From contig NZ_CP012544.1 of assembly GCF_004803815.1 (NCBI RefSeq), positions 1,674,001 to 1,738,000 of the forward strand: a DNA stretch of 64,000 nt, read 5' to 3'. The notes below the pieces were generated by a model, which made no database searches, was not told where the DNA came from, and was given only the letters and a program-made list of their open reading frames with translations. Every line of letters starts with the position of its first letter. The stretch's first letter is position 1. The translations under genes and the position numbers were made by a program. The DNA comes from Campylobacter showae (GTDB taxonomy: Bacteria; Campylobacterota; Campylobacteria; Campylobacterales; Campylobacteraceae). Positions 18,233 through 26,440 of the stretch are shown here, in pieces.

Positions 18233-18935
18233 AAATTTTCTCCTTAAAAAATTTTTTATCGTAATATCTTTTATATACTCCCGCCGCGTCTTTAAAAACA
18301 GTTGCTATTTCTTTCATTCGCGTGGCAGACCTTAGCTCTCTTAACGCCTTAACTAAAACATTGTTTAGTTCAACTAGCTTGATGATTATCTCCTGTTGTT
18401 CTGTATCAAATTTACAGTAATCTCTTACCTTTTGTTCTGTAGTATCAAGCTTGGAAATGTTGTTTTCTATCATGCGCTCCAATGCATAATCTATCATTAA
18501 ATTTAGATCGCACAAAATCTGCAGATCCTCTTTGGAGTCTATAAATATATAGAAAAATTTGCTAAAATTTTTGGCATCGGAGTCTTTAAATCTCAAGATC
18601 TTTTCGCCGCTGATAGACGAGTAAGCGGATTTTAGATCCGGCAAATTTTCTACGTTTGATAGTTTTTCTTGTAAACTTCCCAATGACACAAAAAGACGAT
18701 GAATCATTTCGTTAAATTTATGACTTTTTTCCACTACTCTAGCTTCTAAAAAATCATCACCCTCAAGGCACACCAAGTTGGCTATGTCTGTTTCATTTGT
18801 ATCAAGGTTGTCCATTTTGATATTGTTTTGCGTTTTGCTGCTTGGCGATGTGCGCATTTCAAATTTGTCAAGATATTTTTTGAGTCCGTATCCAGTAGCC
18901 GCCAACGCCACTCCTCCTATGATGTACTTTAGCAT
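18225..18935 (-). CDS. Unknown membrane-anchored protein, first of a pair
   Basis: 236 residues beginning YIIGGVALAATGYGLKKYL, a Gly-rich membrane anchor similar in place and style to that of the next gene. A charged helical domain follows, with the shared LxxLNNxLV motif near residue 190. No enzyme motif is seen. The 17-bp operator copy C is 47 bases upstream, tying the pair to the WYL regulator about 10 kb away. Function unknown. Confidence 0.78.
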   Translation of the reverse strand: MLKYIIGGVALAATGYGLKKYLDKFEMRTSPSSKTQNNIKMDNLDTNETDIANLVCLEGDDFLEARVVEKSHKFNEMIHRLFVSLGSLQEKLSNVENLPDLKSAYSSISGEKILRFKDSDAKNFSKFFYIFIDSKEDLQILCDLNLMIDYALERMIENNISKLDTTEQKVRDYCKFDTEQQEIIIKLVELNNVLVKALRELRSATRMKEIATVFKDAAGVYKRYYDKKFFKEKIYE

Positions 18936-18981
18936 TTTTGCTCCTTTGATTTAAATTATGATGAAAATTTAGCATAGAGGA

Positions 18982-18998
18982 GTGACAGGTTGTGTCGT
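18982..18998 (+). promoter_or_regulatory. Operator copy C (GTGACAGGTTGTGTCGT)
   Basis: Third member of the GYGACARGTTRYGTCRY set. It lies upstream of the 18935 gene, about 10.6 kb from the WYL gene. The match to copies A and B is much better than chance for a 17-mer. Confidence 0.72.
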
Positions 18999-19017
18999 AT
19001 AGGCGCTATTGAGGCAA

Positions 19018-20583
19018 TTAACCCATTCCCATATCTCCACCAACTCCGATATCTTTAATCTCTCTCCTTTTTATCTTATTTACGTCTATCTTCGTATCTT
19101 CGGGTATACGGCTTAATACATACTTTCTAGCGACTTCTTCAAATTCTCTAGCTGCGTCAGGTATTTCTCTTGTAAAAACGTCCGGTTTTCGGATTCCTTC
19201 TGCAAGTTTGTTAACAAAATTTGTACATTCTCTAATTCTTGAGATAAAGAGTTTGTATTGTTTGTTAATTGCATTTGCAATTTGACTAATTCGTTGTTTA
19301 ACAAGTCGTATTCCGTCGATAGCTGCTTTAATAATGCCATCCGATCTTGCTCTTGCTTCTCTTTTTCTTCTAATTGCACTAACAATGTTTGCTCTAGTAA
19401 AGTCATTGTCAAATATCCTTTCGTTAAAAATATTATGTTTATGATTTATTGCTCGCCATCTATATTCTGCTTTATATACATCTTCATAGTCTGATTTTCT
19501 TGGATTAAATCGTTCTTTTGTAGATATAGCCTCCATGCGTATATCGATACCAAAATCGCTGCTATCGTCAAGATCACCGATAGTATTTTGAATGTATCTG
19601 CTTCGCTTCGGCACTCTACTAACCTGTGTTTCAAGCCATTGAGTGCGTTTTTGTATTTGTTTGTCAAGCTCTCTTTTGAGTCTTGCAAGCTCTTGATCTC
19701 GTTTTGATAAGCTTTGTTTGAATTTGATAATTCTAAATTCTCTTGATTCTTTTGATTTAAGATAGTCTGCAGATATAAAACTTCGTCCTGAAGCGTCGAT
19801 ATTTGTTTGCTCATCTGCTCTATTTCCAAATTCCGTTGCTCTTGTTTCAGTTTTACCTCGGAGTTGCTCCAAGCTCTCAAAGCCTCTAAATTCCTCACTA
19901 AATATATCCCCCTTGAATCTTTTTGCTTTTTTGCTATTTGGTAATTTGACCGATATATAGTCTTTGCCGATTCTAGTTATATCTATGCCGCTACTTTTAA
20001 AAGCGTTCAAGATGTCGTCTCTGCAAGTAAATTCTTGATTTATAAATTTATCGGTCAGTATTTTTTCTAGCTCTATGTAGTCTTTAATTAGCTTTAATTC
20101 TTTTTTAGATCCTTGAAGCATATGAGCTTTGGCGGGGTCTTTTGGATCGGTAAACCCGAATTTTAAATTTACGTAGTTTTGCCAGGTATCGATTAGCGGC
20201 CTATCTACCTTATGGTAGTAAGGATTAAAAGCCATGTTGTTTTCTAAATCAATTTTAGGAACAGCAAAATTTAATTCTAATCTTCCTTTGTCTACATGCT
20301 GCACCCAAAGGACATTGAATCTCTCTTTGTATCCTCCAAGCAATAGCGTTTCAAATTCGTCTATGATCTTTCGTTTGGTATCTAAATCAATGTCAGATTC
20401 CTCAAAACTCAAGCAACCTATACAGAGTTTTTGTTTTTTAGTCATATTGGATACTATCCGCCTAGTAACCGCTTCGCTACCTTTTAAAACAAACGCCGTT
20501 TTATCTTTTACCCTATGATTTAAAAGATAGTTGATGCCAGCGACACTACCACCGTTTTTAGTTTTAAAGAATTTTACTAACAT
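19018..20583 (-). CDS. mobA: MobA/MbeA-type relaxase (HEN family)
   Basis: 521 residues. This protein would nick oriT and carry the strand during conjugative mobilization. The motif HVDKGRLELN places His96, Glu103 and Asn105, the HEN metal/catalytic set of ColE1 MbeA, with the same spacing and nearly the same positions. The C-terminal half is basic and helical. It overlaps mobC by 20 bases and contains two further genes in another frame, as ColE1 mbeA contains mbeB and mbeD. No oriT could be pinned down; it should lie near mobC. Confidence 0.88.
   Translation of the reverse strand: MLVKFFKTKNGGSVAGINYLLNHRVKDKTAFVLKGSEAVTRRIVSNMTKKQKLCIGCLSFEESDIDLDTKRKIIDEFETLLLGGYKERFNVLWVQHVDKGRLELNFAVPKIDLENNMAFNPYYHKVDRPLIDTWQNYVNLKFGFTDPKDPAKAHMLQGSKKELKLIKDYIELEKILTDKFINQEFTCRDDILNAFKSSGIDITRIGKDYISVKLPNSKKAKRFKGDIFSEEFRGFESLEQLRGKTETRATEFGNRADEQTNIDASGRSFISADYLKSKESREFRIIKFKQSLSKRDQELARLKRELDKQIQKRTQWLETQVSRVPKRSRYIQNTIGDLDDSSDFGIDIRMEAISTKERFNPRKSDYEDVYKAEYRWRAINHKHNIFNERIFDNDFTRANIVSAIRRKREARARSDGIIKAAIDGIRLVKQRISQIANAINKQYKLFISRIRECTNFVNKLAEGIRKPDVFTREIPDAAREFEEVARKYVLSRIPEDTKIDVNKIKRREIKDIGVGGDMGMG
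19113..19406 (-). CDS. mobD: MobD/MbeD-like coiled-coil protein nested in relaxase gene
   Basis: 97 residues starting MTLLEQTLLVQLEEKE, close in style to MbeD of ColE1 plasmids. Nearly all of it is predicted coiled coil. It lies wholly inside mobA in a different frame, after mobB, the same order as ColE1. AAAGGA sits nine bases before the ATG at 19406. MbeD-type proteins aid mobilization; the call rests on architecture. Confidence 0.72.
   Translation of the reverse strand: MTLLEQTLLVQLEEKEKQEQDRMALLKQLSTEYDLLNNELVKLQMQLTNNTNSLSQELENVQILLTNLQKESENRTFLQEKYLTQLENLKKSLESMY
19446..19898 (-). CDS. mobB: MobB/MbeB-like membrane protein nested in relaxase gene
   Basis: 150 residues. A coiled coil (about 15-95) is followed by one membrane helix (FKILSVILTIAAILVSIYAW, about 105-124) and a short tail. 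This is a sensible protein, not a random shadow, and it matches the coil-plus-membrane layout of MbeB. It lies entirely inside mobA in another frame. The start is a GTG at 19898, or the Met at residue 29. Confidence 0.7.
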   Translation of the reverse strand: MRNLEALRAWSNSEVKLKQEQRNLEIEQMSKQISTLQDEVLYLQTILNQKNQENLELSNSNKAYQNEIKSLQDSKESLTNKYKNALNGLKHRLVECRSEADTFKILSVILTIAAILVSIYAWRLYLQKNDLIQENQTMKMYIKQNIDGEQ

Positions 20584-20905
20584 GTTTAACTTCTCGGATT
20601 AGCTTTTGCGATATTAGGTCGTCTAATTTTTTATTAACGTCGAGCATCTGTTTTAAAACGATGCCGTCTATGGTTTTATGCGTATTTACATGCTTCGCGA
20701 TTTGATTTAGGTTGTTGCCTATTTTTGCTACCTGAATCACCATTGTTTTATCGAATTTATGGACAAGAGGCTTGGCGTTTGATATAACATGTCTAATATA
20801 GGCAGATGCCTTAATGCCAGCCAAAGATGCATTAAGCTCAAGTTTTTCTTTTTCGCTGTCACTAAGGCGAACAGATACTTTATGGGGAAACTTTCTATGA
20901 TTCAC
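20564..20905 (-). CDS. mobC: MobC-type mobilization accessory protein
   Basis: 113 residues. An N-terminal ribbon-helix-helix (KVSVRLSDSEKEKLELNASLAGIKASAYIR) is followed by VAKIGNNLNQIAKHVN, the hallmark of MobC/MbeC proteins that help relaxase bind and open oriT. It sits directly upstream of, and overlaps, mobA. Confidence 0.88.
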   Translation of the reverse strand: MNHRKFPHKVSVRLSDSEKEKLELNASLAGIKASAYIRHVISNAKPLVHKFDKTMVIQVAKIGNNLNQIAKHVNTHKTIDGIVLKQMLDVNKKLDDLISQKLIREVKHVSKIL

Positions 20906-21105
20906 AATAGCGCCTCCTTGCTTTCAACGGTATGTTTTTCAAACCACTGATCCAGCTTGTATCTATCATATCTTATTATTCTATTTATCTTCACATGCGG
21001 GATTATCCCCCTCATACGATATTGCGCCTGGGTATTTACGGCTATCCCATATTCTTCCGCAACATCTTTTGGGCTCAACCAACGTTTTATAATATTATCA
21101 TTCAT
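20902..21105 (-). CDS. Excisionase-like small HTH protein
   Basis: 67 residues with a MerR-like helix-turn-helix (LSPKDVAEEYGIAVNTQAQYR) and the wing KINRIIRYDRYKLDQWF. This is the layout of Xis/AlpA-type DNA-binding proteins that steer excision. It is coupled to mobC by a four-base overlap, which could link excision to mobilization. Confidence 0.8.
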   Translation of the reverse strand: MNDNIIKRWLSPKDVAEEYGIAVNTQAQYRMRGIIPHVKINRIIRYDRYKLDQWFEKHTVESKEALL

Positions 21106-21198
21106 AAAATACTCCTTATATTTTTGGGATGATAATATAAAAAATATCGGTAGAAAAGTTACAAAAACGATTAATAAAAATAGAAAATTTGTAATTTT

Positions 21199-21924
21199 TT
21201 AAAAAGCTATTATAGGATTAAATTTTTCATAACTATCCAATGTATGCTTTATACCCTCATCTATACTTACGAGAAAAGTATTTCTAGAAATTTTTGTGTC
21301 CAGCTTCATGTTTCGAAAGCTATTTATTTGTGATAAATTTTTATTTACGAGTTTCTTGTATTTATTATATGTCCTACTCAAATACATTTTGTCTATTTCT
21401 GTACAAATTCCGTATTCCTGCAAATTTAATATAGAATCTACAAATTTTTTATAGTCTTTGTTGGTATCATATAAAATATCATTGGTTTTTGTTAAAATAT
21501 AAAAGAATAGATTTTTAGATAGTTCTTCCAAATCATCTTCATAATAATTTTTCATTGCAATAGTATTGCGTATCGTGTCGGCAAAGAATCCCTTTTTGCC
21601 CATAAGCTCCTTTTCTCTTTTTAGTTTCTTGCTATATTCTATTATGTCGCCATCAAAATCCTTAAAATACTCCGTCATCACGACCAATGCTTTATTTTCA
21701 ACATAGTTACTATCGTCTATAAAGTAGTAATTCTCAAAGAAATTAATAAGCGTAGGCCTAGAACATTCTATTACCTCTCTTGTATAAAAAGCAGCATTTA
21801 AGAATTTCATTCCGTCAAAACTTGCTTCACAAATTTCCATGGTCATATTAATTCTTATAAGGTCAATAGCCCTATGCCGATTACTGGTAAAAACAGCTCC
21901 ATCTATTATAATCTTTTTATCCAT
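21199..21924 (-). CDS. Unknown 241-aa protein next to integrase
   Basis: Not recognised. AT-rich, basic and helical, with many Tyr/Asn/Lys residues and no membrane segment. The start overlaps the end of the integrase frame by eight bases, so it is co-transcribed with it. It may be element-specific; no motif supports a function. Confidence 0.7.
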   Translation of the reverse strand: MDKKIIIDGAVFTSNRHRAIDLIRINMTMEICEASFDGMKFLNAAFYTREVIECSRPTLINFFENYYFIDDSNYVENKALVVMTEYFKDFDGDIIEYSKKLKREKELMGKKGFFADTIRNTIAMKNYYEDDLEELSKNLFFYILTKTNDILYDTNKDYKKFVDSILNLQEYGICTEIDKMYLSRTYNKYKKLVNKNLSQINSFRNMKLDTKISRNTFLVSIDEGIKHTLDSYEKFNPIIAF

Positions 21925-23048
21925 CTATACCCTCCAAAATCTCAAGAGCCTTACAGCTATTTATATAGGTATCGTAAGTTACGTAATTTTTATATGTAAC
22001 ACCATCTCTTTTGTGAGTTAAATGATCTTTAATAATATCACTATTTGCGCCAAGCTCTTCGAGTGCCGAACCGCTTATATGCCTAGTACCATGCAGTTTA
22101 AAATCATCAAAACCTACAAATTTATCGAGTTTCATCTTTTGTCTATCCGTATTTTTAATAGACTCGCCCGTTTTTGGGCTTGCAAATACTAAGCCGTATC
22201 TATCGGCCGGTATTTGCATTATGGCTTCTTTTACGAACAAAGGAAGCGGCTTTTTGTAGTCGTTTCCGTTTTTTGTATCTATTAGGTAATATACGTTGTT
22301 TTCCAAATCGACATTTTCCCATTTTAGGCTGGCTACTTCTCCTTTTCGTCTACCATACAAACAAAACAAGAAAAATCCTCTCCAAAACGGATCGTCCTTA
22401 TAGAGCTCCAAAATAGCCGTTTTTAGCTTATAAAATTTACCGACCGCATCTTTTACTATCGTTTTTCTAGTCGTTTTAGCTATTTTAGTTAGCAGAGTGC
22501 AAGGATTTACCGCTATCAGCCGATTGCGAAGCGCTATGTCAAACATCTCGCCTAAAATTCGCCTTGTATTATCATATGCTGTGCGCTTTGATAATACCTG
22601 CACTTTTCCTATTGTTTTATTAAATTTTCCATCGTGCATTAGATTATGGATAACATTGTCTATTTGGGCAGCTATGACGTCTACTACGATCTCTTTGCCG
22701 ATACCGTCTTGCAAATATGTCTCATAAAAAGCGATGTCGCTAGCGACGGACTTTTTGTTGATATCTTTTTTGCCTTTCCACATCTCAAACAAATCATTAA
22801 CCTTAGTGGTATCTTTAAACTTCAGCCCCTTTACCTGCTTAGTTACGCCATCTAGCCACTTGACGAGTTCTTTTTTTGGCTTCATTTTTATATTCTCTCT
22901 TGCTCCATCCGCTACGAATTTCAAGCGTAAGCACTTTTGTGAAGTATTTGCTGCCGATAACCTTTCTTAGCAAAAAAACATTTGGTTTTTCTTTATGCAT
23001 AAATAAGCAAGTTTCGACCTTTTTATAATTGAGTTTATTAATCGCCAT
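21917..23048 (-). pseudogene. Tyrosine integrase of island 1, split by a frameshift in an A7 run
   Basis: The C-terminal part has the recombinase set: Arg in GRRKGEVASLKW, His-x-x-Arg in LHGTRH, His in DHLTHK, and the Tyr in YKNYV. The N-terminal part (ATG 23048, MAINKLNYKKVETC...) ends out of frame. Both join smoothly if one A is removed from seven at 22871-22877 (EYKNEAKK then ELVKWLDGV), giving about 375 residues, a normal integrase length. As written it cannot make the whole enzyme unless slippage occurs. Confidence 0.78.
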
Positions 23049-23056
23049 TTTAACGC

Positions 23057-24238
23057 CTAATACAACAATCCAAACAGCCAAAGCGGTATCTTATTGCCGC
23101 TTCCGACCTCTATTTCATCAGCAGCTATATATGAGTTTGAGATATCCTTTATCTGCTCAAAGCCCTTATTTTTACCGCCCACTTCAAATATAAATTTATC
23201 ATCTACTATAAAGTCACCTTGTTTTGGGATATTTAGCCTATGTTTTACCTTTAGTTGATTAGCAAAAAAAGTCTCTCTTATTGTGCCCGCCTTACAATCA
23301 TCGCCGTAAGCGTAAATTAAATTTGTATTATTCATATATATTTTTGCCGGCTTTACTAGTTTGCTAAGTCCCCTACTTTGCTCATCTATCATGTTTACTA
23401 GTCTTGCATCGTTTAAATAGGCGATATAATCATATAGTTTGGCTCTACTTATCTCGGCAAGAACTGCAATTTTAGTATAATTCACCTCAAACGGCTCACT
23501 TTGGCAAACTACTTCAAGCAGTTTTTTAAGCTTATATGTGTACTTTTGCTCAACTAACCCGAGAGACGTTAGATCTACGTCTATGCTTAGGTTAATCGTA
23601 TTTAGCAAGCTTTCGTAGTATGAGCTTTGCTTATTAAAGTAAAACGGATAATAGCCAAATTTGAGGTATTTTTTAAATTGACTTAGCTTTATTTTTAAGT
23701 CATTTGCTATTGCCTGATGGTTTTTTAGTATCGTCTCTAGGCTAAATTTATCTATCGTCATACCGTTTTCAAGCTCTAAAAACTCTCTAAAACTAAGCCC
23801 TTCTAGGCTAAATACGCTAACCCTACGCGATAAATCGCTTTTTGCGTTTAGTATACTTACCGCCGATGAACCGGTAAAAATTACATTTAAAGGACTCATA
23901 TCGTATATAGTTTTTAAGTGTGCGGCAAAATCTTCGTATTTATGCACTTCGTCTAGCAACAGATATTCGCCGCCGTTATCTACAAATTCAAAGGCAAGTT
24001 CGCTAAGGCTAGTAGAGCCCAAAAACGGATAATCAAGACTTATGTATAGAGCCTTTTTGTTTTGAACTTTTAATTCAATCAGCTTTTGAAATAACATTGT
24101 GGTCTTACCGGTACCACGGGCCCCTACTATACCGATAAGCTTCTCGCTAAAATTTATTTCATCGTATAAATAACGCTTGTATGTCGTGTAAAAGTTTTTA
24201 AGAAATCTTTCTTGATACTGTTCTATTAAATTTAACAT
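23057..24238 (-). CDS. AAA ATPase with DUF4143-type C-terminus (copy 1)
   Basis: 393 residues. Walker A GARGTGKTT is at about 36-44 and Walker B-like YLLLDEVHKY at about 91-100, with the sensor-type FTGSSAVSILN. The C-terminal winged-helix/nuclease-like half ends KIPLWLFGLLY. I start at ATG 24238 (AAAGGGA upstream) rather than 24295. It is a clear paralogue of 26441-27640, with the same ending IPLWLFG-LY. Its role is unknown; such ATPases are common on mobile elements. It ends eight bases before the integrase start. Confidence 0.82.
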   Translation of the reverse strand: MLNLIEQYQERFLKNFYTTYKRYLYDEINFSEKLIGIVGARGTGKTTMLFQKLIELKVQNKKALYISLDYPFLGSTSLSELAFEFVDNGGEYLLLDEVHKYEDFAAHLKTIYDMSPLNVIFTGSSAVSILNAKSDLSRRVSVFSLEGLSFREFLELENGMTIDKFSLETILKNHQAIANDLKIKLSQFKKYLKFGYYPFYFNKQSSYYESLLNTINLSIDVDLTSLGLVEQKYTYKLKKLLEVVCQSEPFEVNYTKIAVLAEISRAKLYDYIAYLNDARLVNMIDEQSRGLSKLVKPAKIYMNNTNLIYAYGDDCKAGTIRETFFANQLKVKHRLNIPKQGDFIVDDKFIFEVGGKNKGFEQIKDISNSYIAADEIEVGSGNKIPLWLFGLLY

Positions 24239-24378
24239 TTTTATCCCTTTATGTAATTGTCTATAAACGTAGACGATATTAAGACATGATAGCATGAAAA
24301 TTTTAAATTGTCAACGTCTATGAACGATTATACTGTCATGTAGCATTTTATTTAAATTTCATCCTCGTAATTTTTGTT

Positions 24379-24641
24379 TTACCAAGGTCGTTTGTGGCGT
24401 ATCTCATGCTTATTTAAACAGTCTTTGCAGCTAGCCAGGTCACTATAAAGCATACGTATTTTTCTATAACAACAAGTCTTTGAATACTCTATAAAATTCC
24501 TTGAGTCGTTCTTAATAGGCTTGCATATAGTATCTTCGAAATTTATGCAGCTTGGTAAACGTGAGTTTAAACGACAATTGTTTTGTCTGTCAGCTTATTA
24601 AAGTCACTATGAAACTTTAAATATACTTCTTTCTCTGTCAT
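24379..24641 (-). pseudogene. Possible broken small Cys-rich gene
   Basis: From ATG 24641 the frame reads MTEKEVYLKFHSDFNKLTDKTIV, then stops. Shifted one base it continues RLNSRLPSCINFEDTIC... to CKDCLNKHEIRHKRPW and a stop at 24379. The two parts join without gap or overlap and include six or seven Cys (CC, CxxC). I do not recognise the family. It may be chance. Confidence 0.35.
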
Positions 24642-24668
24642 TATCTACGAGTTTATTTTAAATACTTG

Positions 24669-24701
24669 TATTATAATCCTTGAATATTTAGGATTATAAT
24701 A
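24669..24701. repeat. 12-bp perfect inverted repeat
   Basis: TATTATAATCCT and AGGATTATAATA flank a nine-base loop. There is no U-run, so it is probably not a terminator. It may be an operator or a recombination relic in the gene-free stretch 24300-24833. Confidence 0.5.
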
Positions 24702-24751
24702 GAATAATCTTATATTTGTGAATTTATTTGATATGCTGATTGGTGCTAATA

Positions 24752-24781
24752 AAAAGTAAGATCTTATTTGGTCTTACTTTT
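24752..24781 (-). terminator. Rho-independent terminator after the PARIS-like gene
   Basis: On the minus strand AAAAGTAAGA pairs with TCTTACTTTT and is followed by more T residues. It lies 53 bases after the stop of the 24834-26417 gene. Confidence 0.7.
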
Positions 24782-24833
24782 CTACAATAAAGCCATCTTG
24801 CTTGCGAGATGCTAAAAAGACCGTAATGAAAAA

Positions 24834-26417
24834 TCAGCTTAAATCAATATCTTCGGGTAAATAGTTAGAAAAAATTTCAACTACCGTATTTTTGTCTTCC
24901 CTCTCCAGGAAGCGCAACACTTGATTACAGTATTCTTTATTTTTTAAGTTGAAATAATGCCCTACGCTTTCTACAATTCCTTTTTCATTGAAAATTTTTA
25001 ATATTTCTACATATTCTTTAGCACTATCATATATTATTAATTTTTCGTTTTGTATATCATCTATTTTAATTTTTATCTGTATGTCTTCGTATATTGTTTG
25101 CGAATCACATATTTCTAGCGTTGATAGTTGATATTTTAATTCCGAAATCACCGCATTATTGATCTGTTGCTGTTTTTGTTTTAAAAATCTATCTTCAATT
25201 TGTTTTTCTATATCTGTAAGGTCAAATTTATCGCATGCCATTTTGTTTGACATAAATTCTATAACTTCCTTAACTATAAATAAATTTTCTACTTCTGCGA
25301 CCCCTATTGAAAACACATTATTTTCTTTGTATTTTTTAATCTCATATTCTGATCTAAAATCCATATCTATCAAACCAAACGCCTCATTATCGTGTATATT
25401 TTTCATACCATTAAAAGCTTTTGTGTATTCGATAACCTTTTCGCAACTTCCGCAAGGTACTATTTTATAGTTATTGTAGATCAACGAATACAAACGCACG
25501 TCTAGACTATCGCCATTCCCTTCTACAAAAATTATTCTTTTTCTGCTTCCTAATATATCAAAAAGCATATCCTCGGGAAATATATCATCATTTATGTACT
25601 CATATTTCCACATACCACTATTATATTCTTTTACCCAGATAATATCTGAACCTGAGTGATTGGCAGCAAATTTTGTATCGTGAGTTATATAAATAAACAA
25701 ACAATCACTTCTGATTTTTTCTAATCCACTCCATAGCTTATTCATTATTGAACCATGCAAGTGTAACTCTGGTTCATCTATTATTATAGTTTTATTTTCT
25801 GGCATGCATAAAACCTGTGCTGCCAAATAAAGCACTGAACGCTCACCGTCACTCATTTGTGTTGCAGAATATTTTTCGCCATTGCAGTTGCAAATAGCAT
25901 AAAATTTACTATCCTCTTCTATAATGGCTCTATGCGGAAAAATGACACTCCAAATAGACTTTAGTTTATCTAGCGAATTAAGTGGAACATTTGGTTTTTC
26001 TTTGCCTTCGCATTCAGCCTTTTTACAGTTTTCGACAAACTTTGAATTGGTAGTATTTTTATTAGCCAATAAAGCAGATAATACATAATCAAAATCATCA
26101 ATAAGCTTTGTCACATATTCTTTACCATCCGACCAACGATAATTTTTATTCAAGGAGTAGCTATTGGATGCATCTTCATTTGCATACATGAAACCATTAA
26201 CCGAAGCCTTTTCGCTTTTTAAAGGGATCTCCTCATGAAAATTTAATTTTCTTTGACCGCCTATTCTGTGAATTTTATCTAGATCCTGCTGCTCCATCCA
26301 TGCTCCAAGTCTGCTTTTGCCAGAACCATTGGCACCTATAATTATTACACTATTACTTTCTGTTGATTTTAGATCAAACCCACCATCTTCTTTTTTTGGT
26401 ACTTTATATTCAAACAC
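24834..26417 (-). CDS. PARIS-like defence protein, AriA ATPase fused to AriB (DUF4435)
   Basis: 527 residues. The ABC-type ATPase half has Walker A GANGSGKS (28-35), signature MSDGERS, Walker B IIIDEPELHLHG and switch His in YITHDT. The second half is TOPRIM/DUF4435-like: IIFVEGNGDS, GLIDMDFRS and VEN. PARIS systems pair such an ATPase with a DUF4435 nuclease that cuts tRNA when phage anti-restriction proteins appear, and fused single-gene forms are known. An OLD-family nuclease is the alternative. It follows the AAA ATPase gene at 27640 by 23 bases. Confidence 0.75.
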   Translation of the reverse strand: MFEYKVPKKEDGGFDLKSTESNSVIIIGANGSGKSRLGAWMEQQDLDKIHRIGGQRKLNFHEEIPLKSEKASVNGFMYANEDASNSYSLNKNYRWSDGKEYVTKLIDDFDYVLSALLANKNTTNSKFVENCKKAECEGKEKPNVPLNSLDKLKSIWSVIFPHRAIIEEDSKFYAICNCNGEKYSATQMSDGERSVLYLAAQVLCMPENKTIIIDEPELHLHGSIMNKLWSGLEKIRSDCLFIYITHDTKFAANHSGSDIIWVKEYNSGMWKYEYINDDIFPEDMLFDILGSRKRIIFVEGNGDSLDVRLYSLIYNNYKIVPCGSCEKVIEYTKAFNGMKNIHDNEAFGLIDMDFRSEYEIKKYKENNVFSIGVAEVENLFIVKEVIEFMSNKMACDKFDLTDIEKQIEDRFLKQKQQQINNAVISELKYQLSTLEICDSQTIYEDIQIKIKIDDIQNEKLIIYDSAKEYVEILKIFNEKGIVESVGHYFNLKNKEYCNQVLRFLEREDKNTVVEIFSNYLPEDIDLS

Positions 26418-26440
26418 GACATACTCCTAGTTTTAAATTA

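Noticed and set aside
21106-21198. oriT upstream of the mobilization genes
   Set aside because: The gap is AT-rich and well placed, but I could not identify a nic-like core or clear inverted repeat, so it is not annotated.
22924-23081. Integrase starting at TTG 22924 as an independent protein
   Set aside because: The first 18 residues from that start are the wrong frame of sequence that encodes a good integrase N-terminus in the neighbouring frame.
24560-24590. GACAATTGTTTTGTC as a fourth WYL operator
   Set aside because: It has GACA/TGTC ends but the spacing is two bases longer and the central GTT is out of place.
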